A stretch of DNA of 64,000 nucleotides from Vineibacter terrae (GTDB lineage: Bacteria > Pseudomonadota > Alphaproteobacteria > Reyranellales > Reyranellaceae): assembly GCF_008039615.1 (NCBI RefSeq), contig NZ_VDUZ01000025.1, positions 56,830 through 120,829 on the forward strand, written 5' to 3'. A model generated the notes under the pieces. It did not search any database and had not been told where the DNA came from. It was given only the letters and a program-made list of their open reading frames with translations. Numbering within the stretch: position 1 is the first letter of the stretch; each line of letters opens with the position of its first letter. Positions 33,692-42,331 of this stretch are shown in pieces. Made by a program: the position numbers and the translations under genes.

Positions 33692-35719
33692 ATGCGTGTG
33701 GGCGTCGAAGTGGGCGGCACTTTCACCGACCTGGTCGCGGTCAGTGGCGGCCGGGTCGTGGTCACCAAGGTGCCCAGCACGCCGCGCAGTCCCGATATCG
33801 GCGCGCTCGATGCGCTGCGCGCCTCGGGGCTGGACCTCAAGGCGATCGCCGACCTGGGGCATGGCTCGACCGTGGCCACCAACGCTGTGCTGGAGCGCAA
33901 GGGCGCCAAGGTGGCCTTTGTCGCCACGGCGGGGTTCCGCGACCTGCTGTTCCTGCAGCGCCATGACCGGCGCAACATCTACGACCTCGCCTACCAGAAG
34001 CCGTCACCGCCTTTGCGGCGGCGCGACTGCTTCGAGGTGCCGGAGCGCATGCTGGCCGACGGCACGGCCCAGGCGCCGCTCGACGAGGGCGCGGTGCAGT
34101 CCCGGCTGGTGCCGGCCCTGAAAGCTGGCGGCTATCGCGCCGTCGCGATCTGCCTGCTCAACGCCTATGCCAACCCGGCGCATGAGCTGCGTGTCGCCGA
34201 GCTGATCCGCGCCGAGTTGCCCGAGATCCTGGTGACGTGCTCGCACGAGATCGTACGCGAGTTCCGCGAGTACGAGCGCGCCTCGACCACCTTGCTGTCG
34301 GCCTACGTGCAGCCGGTGATCGACGGCTACCTCGATCGGTTCGCGCGCACGCTGGCGGACGACGGCTTCGCCGGCCGCTTCACCGTGATGCAGTCCAACG
34401 GCGGCCGCCTGCCGGCCGACGCCATGCGCCGCAGCGCCATCACCGCGCTCTATTCCGGCCCGGCGGCCGGCGTCGTGGGCGCTACGCGCCAGGTCGAGCG
34501 CTCGGGCTTCCGCAACCTCGTTACCTTCGACATGGGCGGCACCAGCACCGATGTGTGCCTGGTCGAGAACGGCCGCCCGTCGCTGGCCTCGGAGACCGAG
34601 ATCGACGGCCTGCCGATCCGCACGCCGGTGCTCGACATCGTCTCGGTGGGGGCCGGCGGCGGCAGCATCGCCTGGGTCGATGACGGCGGCATGCTGCGGG
34701 TCGGCCCGCAGAGCGCCGGCGCCGATCCCGGACCGGCCTGCTACGGCAAGGGCGGCGGCGATGCCACCACCACCGACGCCCATGTCGTGATCGGCACCAT
34801 ACGGCCGGGCTCGTTCCTGGGTGGGCGCATGATGCTCGACGCCACAGCGGCGCACCAAGTGTTCGAGCCGATCGGCGCCAAGTACGACATGAGCATCGAG
34901 CAGGCGGCGTCCAGCGTGCTGCGCCTGGCCGACGCCAACATCGTGCGTGCCATCCAGCTCGTCTCGACCGAGCGCGGCCGCGATCCGCGCGACTACGTGC
35001 TGGTGCCGTTCGGCGGTGCCGGCCCCTTGCATGCCGCCAAGGTGGCTGAGGACCTGGGCATCACCACCATCGTCGTGCCGCCCAATCCCGGCGTGATCTC
35101 GGCCTATGGGCTGGTGGCGTCCGACTACACCAAGTTCGATACCGTCACGCGCAAGATGAAGCTGGACGACGCCGCGGCCGAGGATGTCAGCGACCGCTTC
35201 TGCGAGATGCGCATCCGGCTCGCCGCCCAGTTCCGCGACATGGGGCTGGCCGGCGATCTCGCCTTCACGCACATGCTGGAGATGCGCTTCGTCGGCCAGG
35301 CCTTCGAGGTGCCGGTCGAGATCGAGGCGGCGCGCGTGGAGTCGCTGGACGTCGCCTACCTCGCCGAGCGTTTCGCCGACGCCCATCATCGCGTCTTCAT
35401 GCATGGCGCCGGGCTCGACCGGCCGATCGAGATCGTGGCCCTGCGCGTCGGCGCCACCCTGCCGATCGAATCGCTGCCCACCCTGGAGCGCGAGCGCCAG
35501 CCGCCGCGCGCGCCGCAGACGACACGCGTCTTCGAGGGCGATGGCTGGGTCGATTGCACGCGCTATGCCGCCGAGGCGATGGTGGCCGGCCAGGCGATCG
35601 CCGGCCCGGCCGTGATCGAAGGCTATACCGCGACAACCTATGTGCCATCCGGCTGGTCGGCCACGGTCGACGCCGCCGACAACATGGTGGTGACGAAGAC
35701 ATGTCGTTCCCCGCAATGA
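33692..35719 (+). CDS. hydantoinase/oxoprolinase family, subunit A
   Basis: The 675-residue protein is an ATP-dependent HyuA-type subunit: MRVGVEVGGTFTDLVAV at the start is the ASKHA phosphate-binding motif, followed by GHGSTVATNAVLERKGAK, FDMGGTSTDVCLV and SVGAGGGSIAWVD. Relatives open 5-oxoproline or N-methylhydantoin, or carboxylate acetone, with ATP. It pairs with the B subunit downstream. The ATG at 33692 gives the canonical start. The divergent DMGDH-like gene hints at N-methylated substrates such as creatinine-derived compounds. Confidence 0.92.
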   Translation: MRVGVEVGGTFTDLVAVSGGRVVVTKVPSTPRSPDIGALDALRASGLDLKAIADLGHGSTVATNAVLERKGAKVAFVATAGFRDLLFLQRHDRRNIYDLAYQKPSPPLRRRDCFEVPERMLADGTAQAPLDEGAVQSRLVPALKAGGYRAVAICLLNAYANPAHELRVAELIRAELPEILVTCSHEIVREFREYERASTTLLSAYVQPVIDGYLDRFARTLADDGFAGRFTVMQSNGGRLPADAMRRSAITALYSGPAAGVVGATRQVERSGFRNLVTFDMGGTSTDVCLVENGRPSLASETEIDGLPIRTPVLDIVSVGAGGGSIAWVDDGGMLRVGPQSAGADPGPACYGKGGGDATTTDAHVVIGTIRPGSFLGGRMMLDATAAHQVFEPIGAKYDMSIEQAASSVLRLADANIVRAIQLVSTERGRDPRDYVLVPFGGAGPLHAAKVAEDLGITTIVVPPNPGVISAYGLVASDYTKFDTVTRKMKLDDAAAEDVSDRFCEMRIRLAAQFRDMGLAGDLAFTHMLEMRFVGQAFEVPVEIEAARVESLDVAYLAERFADAHHRVFMHGAGLDRPIEIVALRVGATLPIESLPTLERERQPPRAPQTTRVFEGDGWVDCTRYAAEAMVAGQAIAGPAVIEGYTATTYVPSGWSATVDAADNMVVTKTCRSPQ

Positions 35720-35724
35720 ACACA

Positions 35725-35812
35725 CTGTCATCCCGAGCGCAGCGAGGATCTTCGGCGAATGGCGCACCGTGCGCTTGCATCAGGAGATCCCTCGCTGCGC
35801 TCGGGATGACGG
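35725..35812. repeat. palindromic intergenic repeat, copy C
   Basis: The arms match the other copies, but the left arm has lost bases (AGCGAGGATCTTCGGCG), so the stem is imperfect. The centre GAATGGCGCACCGTGCGC is conserved. It lies inside the hyuA-hyuB operon, only 6 bases after the A-subunit stop codon. Confidence 0.9.
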
Positions 35813-35830
35813 TTTGAACGGAGTGCGCCT

Positions 35831-37495
35831 ATGACCATGAACCCGATCGACTACGCGGTGATCAGCCAGGCGCTGGTGGCCGGCGCACGCGAGATGGGCG
35901 TCAAGCTGATCCGTTCGGCCTACTCCACCATCCTGCGCGAGGCGCGCGACGGCTCCGCCGGGCTGATGGATCGGCACGGCAACACCGTGGCGCAGGCCGA
36001 GCTGATCCCCATGCAGCTCGGCCCGATCGGTGAGACCTTGCGCGCCTGCCTGCGGCGCTACCCGGTCGAGACGCTGCAGGATGGCGATTTCCTGATCAAC
36101 AACGATCCGTTCGAGGGTGGCCAGCACATCCCCGACGTCTTCATCTTCACGCCGATCTTCGTCGACGGCCAGGTCGTAGGCTTCGGCGCCAGCGTGGCGC
36201 ACCATCTCGATCTTGGCGGCGGCGCGCCGGGGCTGAACATCCATGCCAGCGACGTCTACCAGGAGGGCCTGCGCATCCCGCCCTCGAGGTACAATTTCGA
36301 GCGCGACTGGAATGGCGGCGCCTTCGAGCGGCTGGTGACGGCCAATGTGCGCGTGCCCGACCTCACCATCGGCGACTTCAACGCCCAGTTCGCGGCCAAC
36401 CATATCGGCGCGGCACGCGTGAAGCAGCTCTGCGCGCGCTACGGCGCCGCGGCCGTGATGGACGTGATGCGCGAGATGCAGGACTACAGCGAGCGCCGCG
36501 TGCGTGCCGCCATCGCGCAGGCGCCCAAGGGCGTCTACTACGGCGAGGACGCGGTCGACGACGACGGGCTGAGCGACACGCCGCTGGTGATCCGGACCAA
36601 GGTCACGATCGCCGACGACGGCGTCGAGGTCGACTTCGAGGGCACCTGCGCGCAGGTGAAGCGCAACCTCAACTGTCCCTACTCCTCGACCTTGAGCGCC
36701 GTGCTGTCGTGCGTGAAGTCGGTGCTGACCAGCCCCGACATTCCCTACAACGAGGGCATGGCGCGGCCGATCAAGGTCAAGGTGCCGTATGGCAGCCTGA
36801 TGAACCCGCGGCCGCCGGCGCCGGTGCGGGCACGCATGGTGCCGGCCTTCCGCGCCTTCAATGCTGTGATGAAGGCGCTGGCGCAGGCGCTGCCAGAGAA
36901 GGTGATCGCCTGCGGCTTCGACACCACCACCGCGCTCTGCCTGTCGCGGCTGAACGAGGCCGGCTACTCGGTCTATCTCGAGATCTTCGGCGGCGGCTAT
37001 GGCGGCTCGAGATCGGCCGATGGCTGCGATGCCGTCGACGGCCCGCTCAGCAACTGCTCCAACGCGCCGGTCGAGTCGCTCGACCTCGACTATGACTGGT
37101 TCCGCGTCGCCGGCTACACGCTGGAGCCGGACTCCTTCGGCCTGGGTGCGCAGCGCGGCGGCGCCGGCCTGCGCCGGCGCTACGAGATCCTGAGCGACGA
37201 CGTGCAGCTGGCGATCTACTCCGACCGCTTCCGGCTGGCGCCCCAGGGTCTGTTCGGCGGCGAGCCCGGCAAGACCGCCGACTGCAGCGTGATCCGCGCC
37301 GACGGCGGCCACGCCGCGTTGCGCTCCAAGGCCGCCGTCGACCTGCACAAGGGTGACATTGTCGAGATGTCGGTCGGCGGTGGCGGCGGCTACGGCCACC
37401 CCACCCAGCGCAGTGACGCCCTGATCGACCGCGACCTGGAGGACGGCATCCTCACCCGCGACCCGCGGGCGGGCCGGCGTCTGGCGGCGGAATGA
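35831..37495 (+). CDS. hydantoinase/oxoprolinase family, subunit B
   Basis: The 554-residue HyuB-type subunit shows the family's NPIDYAVISQALVAGAREMG start, FLINNDPFEGGQHIPDVF near residue 90, HHLDLGG, and a glycine-rich end (SVGGGGGYGHPTQR). It forms the catalytic partner of the A subunit. A hairpin repeat separates the two genes and could make expression of the subunits unequal. GGAG precedes the ATG. Substrate as for subunit A: a cyclic amide or related compound. Confidence 0.92.
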   Translation: MTMNPIDYAVISQALVAGAREMGVKLIRSAYSTILREARDGSAGLMDRHGNTVAQAELIPMQLGPIGETLRACLRRYPVETLQDGDFLINNDPFEGGQHIPDVFIFTPIFVDGQVVGFGASVAHHLDLGGGAPGLNIHASDVYQEGLRIPPSRYNFERDWNGGAFERLVTANVRVPDLTIGDFNAQFAANHIGAARVKQLCARYGAAAVMDVMREMQDYSERRVRAAIAQAPKGVYYGEDAVDDDGLSDTPLVIRTKVTIADDGVEVDFEGTCAQVKRNLNCPYSSTLSAVLSCVKSVLTSPDIPYNEGMARPIKVKVPYGSLMNPRPPAPVRARMVPAFRAFNAVMKALAQALPEKVIACGFDTTTALCLSRLNEAGYSVYLEIFGGGYGGSRSADGCDAVDGPLSNCSNAPVESLDLDYDWFRVAGYTLEPDSFGLGAQRGGAGLRRRYEILSDDVQLAIYSDRFRLAPQGLFGGEPGKTADCSVIRADGGHAALRSKAAVDLHKGDIVEMSVGGGGGYGHPTQRSDALIDRDLEDGILTRDPRAGRRLAAE

Positions 37496-38290
37496 ATAGC
37501 GATGACGTAGTCGCCAGCAATATCAACCAAGTTCCGAGTATACTCGAAACTGTAGTTTCCCGCGCAGCTTTTTGCTGGTTTGATTCAACCTTTTCAAGGT
37601 CCCTCTGATCGAGGACTCGCTGACCCGCTTCTTGCTCGGGAGACCCGATAGCAACGCTAACTCGAACTGCGCTGATTCCAGCCAGTTAACATTTTCTTTG
37701 TATCCCATAATTGCCTTGGCTTGTGTTTTGTCCCTGAATTTCCTGAGTAAAGCTCCATGTCCATTCATAACGGCGCAGGCAGAGAATATGATGACTTTGC
37801 CACGTGCACGCCCTTCGAGTTGATCGGCAATCCAATCCAAATTCCTGGTACCATTCATTAGGTTAGTTTTGGCGAAACTCTTGACGCAAACCTCCGCGCC
37901 CCCGCCGTGCATCGCTAAATATATGTAGGGATAGGAGGAGTATTTTTTCTGAGTACACTCTCGCAAAAGAAAAGAGAGTTCATCTGCAGTAGAAAAATCG
38001 CGATGAATGTAAGGTGTACCTGTTGCACTTCGGAGAAGTGCGAGTACGTGCTTCGACAGAAGGCTGCTGTTTTCTTGTGTCATCCCAGTGGGATGTTTCT
38101 ATGCAAAATATACCTTTTGTCGGCATGTTGGCCTCCGATCCTTGTTCTGGTTCCGGATTTCGACGACGACTATCCTAACCTTAGCCTAACTTCCTCAGCT
38201 TGGACTTTGGGAATAATTTTGACTTTGGTGGCCTGTTCCCGACTCACGCCGAGCGCGTCAATGCCGGCCTTCATCAATGGCTAGGCGGCG
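37496..38290. other. low-GC island
   Basis: Base composition falls sharply to AT-rich sequence from just after the hyuB stop until shortly before the acyl-CoA dehydrogenase, while both flanks are strongly GC-rich. The island holds one recognisable gene (minus strand). I see no transposase, tRNA or repeat at its edges. The composition suggests recent transfer. Confidence 0.75.
37523..38083 (-). CDS. caspase-fold-like protein, probable DUF6642 family
   Basis: The 186-residue protein has the two signatures of clan CD cysteine proteases (caspase/CHAT): a strand ending in H59-G (YIYLAMHGGG) and a later strand ending in A102-C103 (VIIFSACAVMNG). AIMGYKENVNWLESAQFEL resembles DUF6642 proteins as I remember them. 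It is short, with no fused effector or repeat domain. Codon use is AT-rich, unlike its neighbours, and it is the only gene in the low-GC island. Whether it is a defence, regulatory or inactive protein cannot be told. Confidence 0.55.
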   Translation of the reverse strand: MTQENSSLLSKHVLALLRSATGTPYIHRDFSTADELSFLLRECTQKKYSSYPYIYLAMHGGGAEVCVKSFAKTNLMNGTRNLDWIADQLEGRARGKVIIFSACAVMNGHGALLRKFRDKTQAKAIMGYKENVNWLESAQFELALLSGLPSKKRVSESSIRGTLKRLNQTSKKLRGKLQFRVYSELG

Positions 38291-38385
38291 CATGGCTGCG
38301 CCGGGCTGCCTTGCGGGCCGGCGCTGGCCGGTGCGCCGCCGGCCGGATATACCCGATGCGGGATCTTGCGCAGCGGGAGGAAGAC
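38084..38385. other. 302-bp region upstream of acyl-CoA dehydrogenase
   Basis: The left two thirds are low-GC island sequence and the right third is GC-rich. No supported gene, repeat or operator is visible. It probably holds the promoters for the minus-strand caspase-like gene and the plus-strand dehydrogenase. Confidence 0.5.
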
Positions 38386-39552
38386 ATGCCGTTCGATCTG
38401 GCTGAAGAGCATCGGATGCTGCGGGACGTGGTGGCGAAGTTCGTCGACAACGAGCTGATGCCGCTGGAGAAGGCGGTGCTGGACCGCGAGATGTCGGGCG
38501 GCAAGGTCGGCCTCACCGCAGCCGAGGAGGCGCCGATCCTGAAGAAGTGCAAGGAGCTCGGCCTGTGGGGGCTGGACGCGCCGGAGGAGTTCGGCGGCGC
38601 CAACCTGCCGGCGGTGGCGTTGATGGCTGTCAACGAGGAGATCGGCCGCACGGTGGTGCCGTTCACCTTTCCACCCGACTCGCCCAACCTTCACATGCTG
38701 ATGGCGACCGCCAGCCCGGTGCAGCGCCAGAAATACCTGGAGCCCTATGCCCGCGGCGAGGCCGTTTCGGCGATCGCCATCTCCGAGCCCGGCGCCGGCG
38801 GCGACCCGGCCGGCATGATCACCCGCGCCACCCAGGACGGTGACGACTGGGTGATCAACGGCCGCAAGATCTGGATCAGCCGCGTGCCCTCGGCCGACTT
38901 CACCATCGCGATGGCGCGCGTCGAGGGGTCGGCCGGCCGCCATTCGGGCATCACGGCCTTCATCATCGACAAGGGCACCAAGGGCTTCGAGATCGCGCGC
39001 GAGATCCCGATGCTGGGCGGCCAGCGCACCTACGAGGTCGTGTTCGACGACTGCCGCGTGTCGGGCGAGCAGATGCTGGGCCGCATCGGCCAGGGTTTCG
39101 CGCCCATGCAGCTGCGGCTCACCGTGCGCCGCCTGCAGATGGGGGCCTGGTGCATCGGCATGGCGCGCCGCGCGCTCGACATGATGTGCGAGCACGCCAA
39201 GCAGCGCGTCACGTTCGGGGCCAGGCTGGCCGACCGCCAGGCGATCCAGTGGTGGGTGGCCGATGCCGCCACCCGGATCCATGCCTGCCGCCTGATGGTG
39301 ATGGATGCCGCCGCCAAGCAGGACGAGGGCCGCGACGTGCGCACCGAGGCATCGATGATCAAGGTCTTCGCCACGGAGATGGCGACCGACGTGATCGACC
39401 ATGCCATGCAGACCTTCGGCGCCATGGGCGTGACAAAGGAGCTGCCGCTGCAGCTCATGGCCGCTAAGGTGCGCACGATGCGCGTCTACGAAGGTCCGAC
39501 CGAGGTGCACCGCATGGTGATCGCGCGGCGCATCATGGGGCTGGGGCGGTAA
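38386..39552 (+). CDS. acyl-CoA dehydrogenase family protein
   Basis: The 388-residue flavoprotein has the acyl-CoA dehydrogenase fold: ISEPGAGGDPAGM (FAD-binding loop), WVINGRKIWISR, LTVRRLQMGAWCIGMARRAL and a C-terminal MRVYEGPTEVHRMVIARRI. The glutamate of YEGPTE is at the family's catalytic-base region. GGGAGGAAG precedes the ATG. No CoA ligase or enoyl-CoA hydratase is adjacent, so the acyl chain cannot be inferred. It converges with the D-aminoacylase gene. Confidence 0.9.
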   Translation: MPFDLAEEHRMLRDVVAKFVDNELMPLEKAVLDREMSGGKVGLTAAEEAPILKKCKELGLWGLDAPEEFGGANLPAVALMAVNEEIGRTVVPFTFPPDSPNLHMLMATASPVQRQKYLEPYARGEAVSAIAISEPGAGGDPAGMITRATQDGDDWVINGRKIWISRVPSADFTIAMARVEGSAGRHSGITAFIIDKGTKGFEIAREIPMLGGQRTYEVVFDDCRVSGEQMLGRIGQGFAPMQLRLTVRRLQMGAWCIGMARRALDMMCEHAKQRVTFGARLADRQAIQWWVADAATRIHACRLMVMDAAAKQDEGRDVRTEASMIKVFATEMATDVIDHAMQTFGAMGVTKELPLQLMAAKVRTMRVYEGPTEVHRMVIARRIMGLGR

Positions 39553-39562
39553 GTTTCACGCG

Positions 39563-39652
39563 CTGTCATCCCGAGCGCAGCGAGGAATCTCCCGCGGACG
39601 ACGCACGGTGCGTCTTTCCGCGGGAGATCCCTCGCTACGCTCGAGATGACAG
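39563..39652. repeat. palindromic intergenic repeat, copy D
   Basis: This is a 90-bp hairpin between two convergent genes; the arms run from CTGTCATCCCGAGCGCAGCG to a complementary GATGACAG end, with scattered mismatches (GGAATCTCCCGCGG, CTACGCTCGAG). Most mismatches are single-arm changes, so this copy is older or degraded. Confidence 0.9.
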
Positions 39653-39661
39653 TCTTTGATG

Positions 39662-41380
39662 TTACGCCGTCTGCGCGCCGCGCACGAGGCGGCCGGGCAG
39701 GGCGCCTGTGGCGACGCCGCCGCGCTGGGTGATCACACCGGAGATGATCGCAGCCTCGTAGCCTTCGGCGCGCTGCGTCAGCCGGCGGCCGCCGGTCGGC
39801 AGGTCGTAGACCACTTCTGGCGCGTGCAGGGTCAGGCGGTCGAAGTCGATCACGTTGATGTCGGCCTTGTAGCCCGGCTTGAGCACGCCGCGATCGCGCA
39901 GGCCGACGGCCTCGGCGGTCTCGCGCGCCTGGGCGGAGACCACCCATTCGATCGGCAGGCGCTCGCCGCGCCGGCGGTCGCGCGCCCAATGGGTCAGCAT
40001 GTAGGTCGAGAAGCTGGCATCGCAGATGATGCCGCAATGCGCGCCGCCGTCGCCCAGGCCGGGGATGGTGTCGCGGTGCGTCAGCATCGCGCGCGCCGCC
40101 TCGAGATCGCCGTCGCTGTAGTTCAGGAACGGCACGTAGAGCATGCCGGTGCCGTCGCGCTCCAGCAGCGCGTCATAGGCGATCTCCTCCGGCCGCCGGC
40201 CGGTGCGCTGGGCGATGCCGGCGAGGCTGTTCTCCGGCGGCTGCTCGTAGTCGGGCGGATCGCCGAGCAGGAAGATCTTGTCGTAGTTGCCGATGCGCAT
40301 CAGCACGTCGCGATCATCCGCCGGCTGCTCGGCCAGGATCGCGGCCCGCACCTCCGGCTTGCCCAGCTCGACCACGCGCTCCTTCAGCGGCAGGTGCGCC
40401 AGCTTGCGGTAGGTCGGGTGCGTGAAGAACGGGTTGCGTGACAGCTCGAAGCCCAGCAGCAGGCCGACGGGACGGCCGCAGACCTGGGCCTTGATCGGCA
40501 GCCCGTCGTTGGAGGCCCGCTCGATCAGGTCGAGCGTCTTGCGCCAACGATGCGGCGCGCGGTCGGTCTGCGCCAGCGAGATCGACAGCGGCCGGCCCGA
40601 CTGCTGGACCAGCCGGCGCAGCATGGCGAACTCGCCCTCGAGGTCGCGCAGGTCGCTGACCACCTGCAGCACGCCGCGGCCGGCGTCCTTCAGGCCCAGC
40701 GCGATGTCGGTGAGCTCGGCTTCCTCGGCGGTCAGGGTCGGGATATGCCGGCCGTCGCTGGCGCGATGGTTGATCGTGCGCGACGTGGCGAAGCCCAGCG
40801 CGCCGTCACGCATCGCCTGCGCCGCCAGCCGGCGCATGGCCTGCCGGTCGTCGGCGGTGGCCGGCTCGCGGTTGGCGCCGCGCTCGCCCATCACGTAGAC
40901 GCGCAGCGCGGCATGCGGCAGCTGGGCGGCGATGTCGATGTCGTAGCTGCGGGCCTCGAGCGACCCCAGGTAGTCGGCGAAGCTCTCCCAGGTCCACGGC
41001 AGGCCCGCGGTCAGGACGGGCTCGGGGATGTCCTCGACGCCTTCCATGAGGCGGATCAGCAGCTCATGGTCGGTGCGCTTGCAGGGCGCGAACCCGACGC
41101 CGCAATTGCCCATCACCACCGTGCTGACGCCATGCAGCGAGGAGGGAGTGATGCGGTTCGACCAGGTCACCTGGCCGTCGTAGTGCGTGTGGATGTCGAC
41201 AAAGCCGGGCGCCACGACCTTGCCGCGCGCGTCGATCTCCTCGGCGCCCTTCGCCGCGATGCGGCGCTCGACGGCGACGATGCGGCCGCCTGCCACTGCG
41301 ACGTCGCCCTCGAATGGCGCTGCGCCGCTGCCGTCGACAATCGTGCCGCCGCGGATCACGAGACTGGGGTCGGTGGACAT
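39662..41380 (-). CDS. N-acyl-D-amino-acid deacylase family amidohydrolase
   Basis: The 572-residue protein is a D-aminoacylase/D-hydantoinase-like amidohydrolase. It has GKVVAPGFVDIHTHYDGQVTW near residue 52, TVVMGNCGVGFAPCK with the cysteine ligand typical of D-aminoacylases, and GDGGAHCGIICDASF near residue 430. It hydrolyses N-acyl D-amino acids or related amides. No signal peptide is present. It stands alone on the minus strand, opposite the acyl-CoA dehydrogenase. Confidence 0.9.
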   Translation of the reverse strand: MSTDPSLVIRGGTIVDGSGAAPFEGDVAVAGGRIVAVERRIAAKGAEEIDARGKVVAPGFVDIHTHYDGQVTWSNRITPSSLHGVSTVVMGNCGVGFAPCKRTDHELLIRLMEGVEDIPEPVLTAGLPWTWESFADYLGSLEARSYDIDIAAQLPHAALRVYVMGERGANREPATADDRQAMRRLAAQAMRDGALGFATSRTINHRASDGRHIPTLTAEEAELTDIALGLKDAGRGVLQVVSDLRDLEGEFAMLRRLVQQSGRPLSISLAQTDRAPHRWRKTLDLIERASNDGLPIKAQVCGRPVGLLLGFELSRNPFFTHPTYRKLAHLPLKERVVELGKPEVRAAILAEQPADDRDVLMRIGNYDKIFLLGDPPDYEQPPENSLAGIAQRTGRRPEEIAYDALLERDGTGMLYVPFLNYSDGDLEAARAMLTHRDTIPGLGDGGAHCGIICDASFSTYMLTHWARDRRRGERLPIEWVVSAQARETAEAVGLRDRGVLKPGYKADINVIDFDRLTLHAPEVVYDLPTGGRRLTQRAEGYEAAIISGVITQRGGVATGALPGRLVRGAQTA

Positions 41381-41541
41381 GGCGCCTTACTCCGTTGAAA
41401 TATTCAGCGCCCTTATCCTACGCCTGCTGTCAGGGTATGCACGTCCGCGCGTGCATACCTCCCCTGTCGGATTCCCCTCCTGACGCTCGCCAGTCGAAAG
41501 AGGATCGAAGCTCGGCTGCGCCCGTCGGGAGCAGCCGCATC

Positions 41542-42006
41542 TCACATCGCGCTTTGCAGGTAGTTCTGCAAGCCGACGGCCTTGATCAGGTCGAGCTGGG
41601 TTTCGAGCCAGTCGATGTGCTCCTCGGTGTCGTCGAGGATCTCGCGCAGCAGATGGCGGGAGACATAGTCGGTGGCCGTCTCGCTGGCGCCGATGGCCGT
41701 GATCAGGTCGGCCCGGCCCTGGCGCTCCATCTCGAGGTCGGCCTTCAGCCCCTCGGGCACGTCCTCGCCGATGCGCAGCCGGCCGAGATCCTGCAGGTTG
41801 GGCAGGCCTTCGAGGAAGAGGATGCGCTCGATCAGCTTGTCGGCGTGCTTCATCTCGCCGATCGATTCCTCGTATTCCTTCTTGGCGAGGCTCTCATAGC
41901 CCCAGTTCTTCCACATGCGCGCGTGAAGGAAATACTGATTGATCGCCGTGAGCTCGTTCTTCAGCACCGCGTTGAGATGCTGGATGATGGTGGGATCGCC
42001 TTTCAC
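41542..42006 (-). CDS. bfr: bacterioferritin
   Basis: The 154-residue iron-storage subunit begins at a GTG 6 bases after AGGAGA, giving the canonical MKGDP start. It has haem ligand M52 and ferroxidase ligands E18, E51, H54, E94 and H130. The sixth ligand position, E127 in E. coli Bfr, is threonine here (DDTEEH), with glutamates at 128 and 129. Twenty-four subunits would form the storage shell. It is separated from the ferredoxin gene by a Fur-like box and lies at the end of the leftward iron operon. Confidence 0.95.
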   Translation of the reverse strand: MKGDPTIIQHLNAVLKNELTAINQYFLHARMWKNWGYESLAKKEYEESIGEMKHADKLIERILFLEGLPNLQDLGRLRIGEDVPEGLKADLEMERQGRADLITAIGASETATDYVSRHLLREILDDTEEHIDWLETQLDLIKAVGLQNYLQSAM

Positions 42007-42110
42007 GCTCACTCTCCTGTGCTCCCGGTCGCGCCGGTCGCGTCCGCCTCAGGGGGAGAGTCGTCGGTTCCCTGTCAGATTGCAATCCCCGCGCTTAGTG
42101 TATGGTTTTT

Positions 42111-42129
42111 GAGAATGAGAGTGATTACT
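42111..42129. promoter_or_regulatory. possible classical Fur box before bfr
   Basis: GAGAATGAGAGTGATTACT matches 13 of 19 positions of the classical Fur box GATAATGATAATCATTATC. It overlaps the bfd stop codon and lies about 105 bases upstream of the bfr start. It differs in type from the three TGCRAAT boxes of the same locus, so it is a weak call. Confidence 0.3.
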
Positions 42130-42331
42130 CGGCGGCCAGCGGCCATAGCCCCTCGGCGGAGGTGTCGCGCGGCTGGCGGATGATGCGCGCGATGTCGAGG
42201 CTGCATTTGCCGCATTGCGGTCGTGCGCCGCAGCTGCGGTAGACCTCGCCCACGGTGCGGCAACCCCGGCCGACGGCCTCGCGCACAGTCCGCTCGTTCA
42301 CGGCATTGCAGATGCAGACGTACACGGTCAC
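42125..42331 (-). CDS. bfd: bacterioferritin-associated ferredoxin
   Basis: The 68-residue protein has the four-cysteine [2Fe-2S] Bfd pattern: CICNAV near the N-terminus and CGARPQCGKC near residue 38. Bfd reduces the core of bacterioferritin to release iron. The GTG at 42331 overlaps the FTR1 stop as GTGA, a coupling device used repeatedly in this region; a GTG two codons later is an alternative. The C-terminal tail after the ferredoxin fold is short. Having bfd with both bfr and the importer links storage to uptake. Confidence 0.9.
   Translation of the reverse strand: MTVYVCICNAVNERTVREAVGRGCRTVGEVYRSCGARPQCGKCSLDIARIIRQPRDTSAEGLWPLAAE

Noticed and set aside
37523..38083. Toxin-antitoxin pair with the neighbouring short frame
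   Set aside because: The second frame is not credible as a gene, and the caspase-like protein matches no toxin family I know.
38003..38284. 93-codon plus-strand frame in the low-GC island
   Set aside because: It overlaps the caspase-like gene's 5' end, has no ribosome site and no recognisable family.
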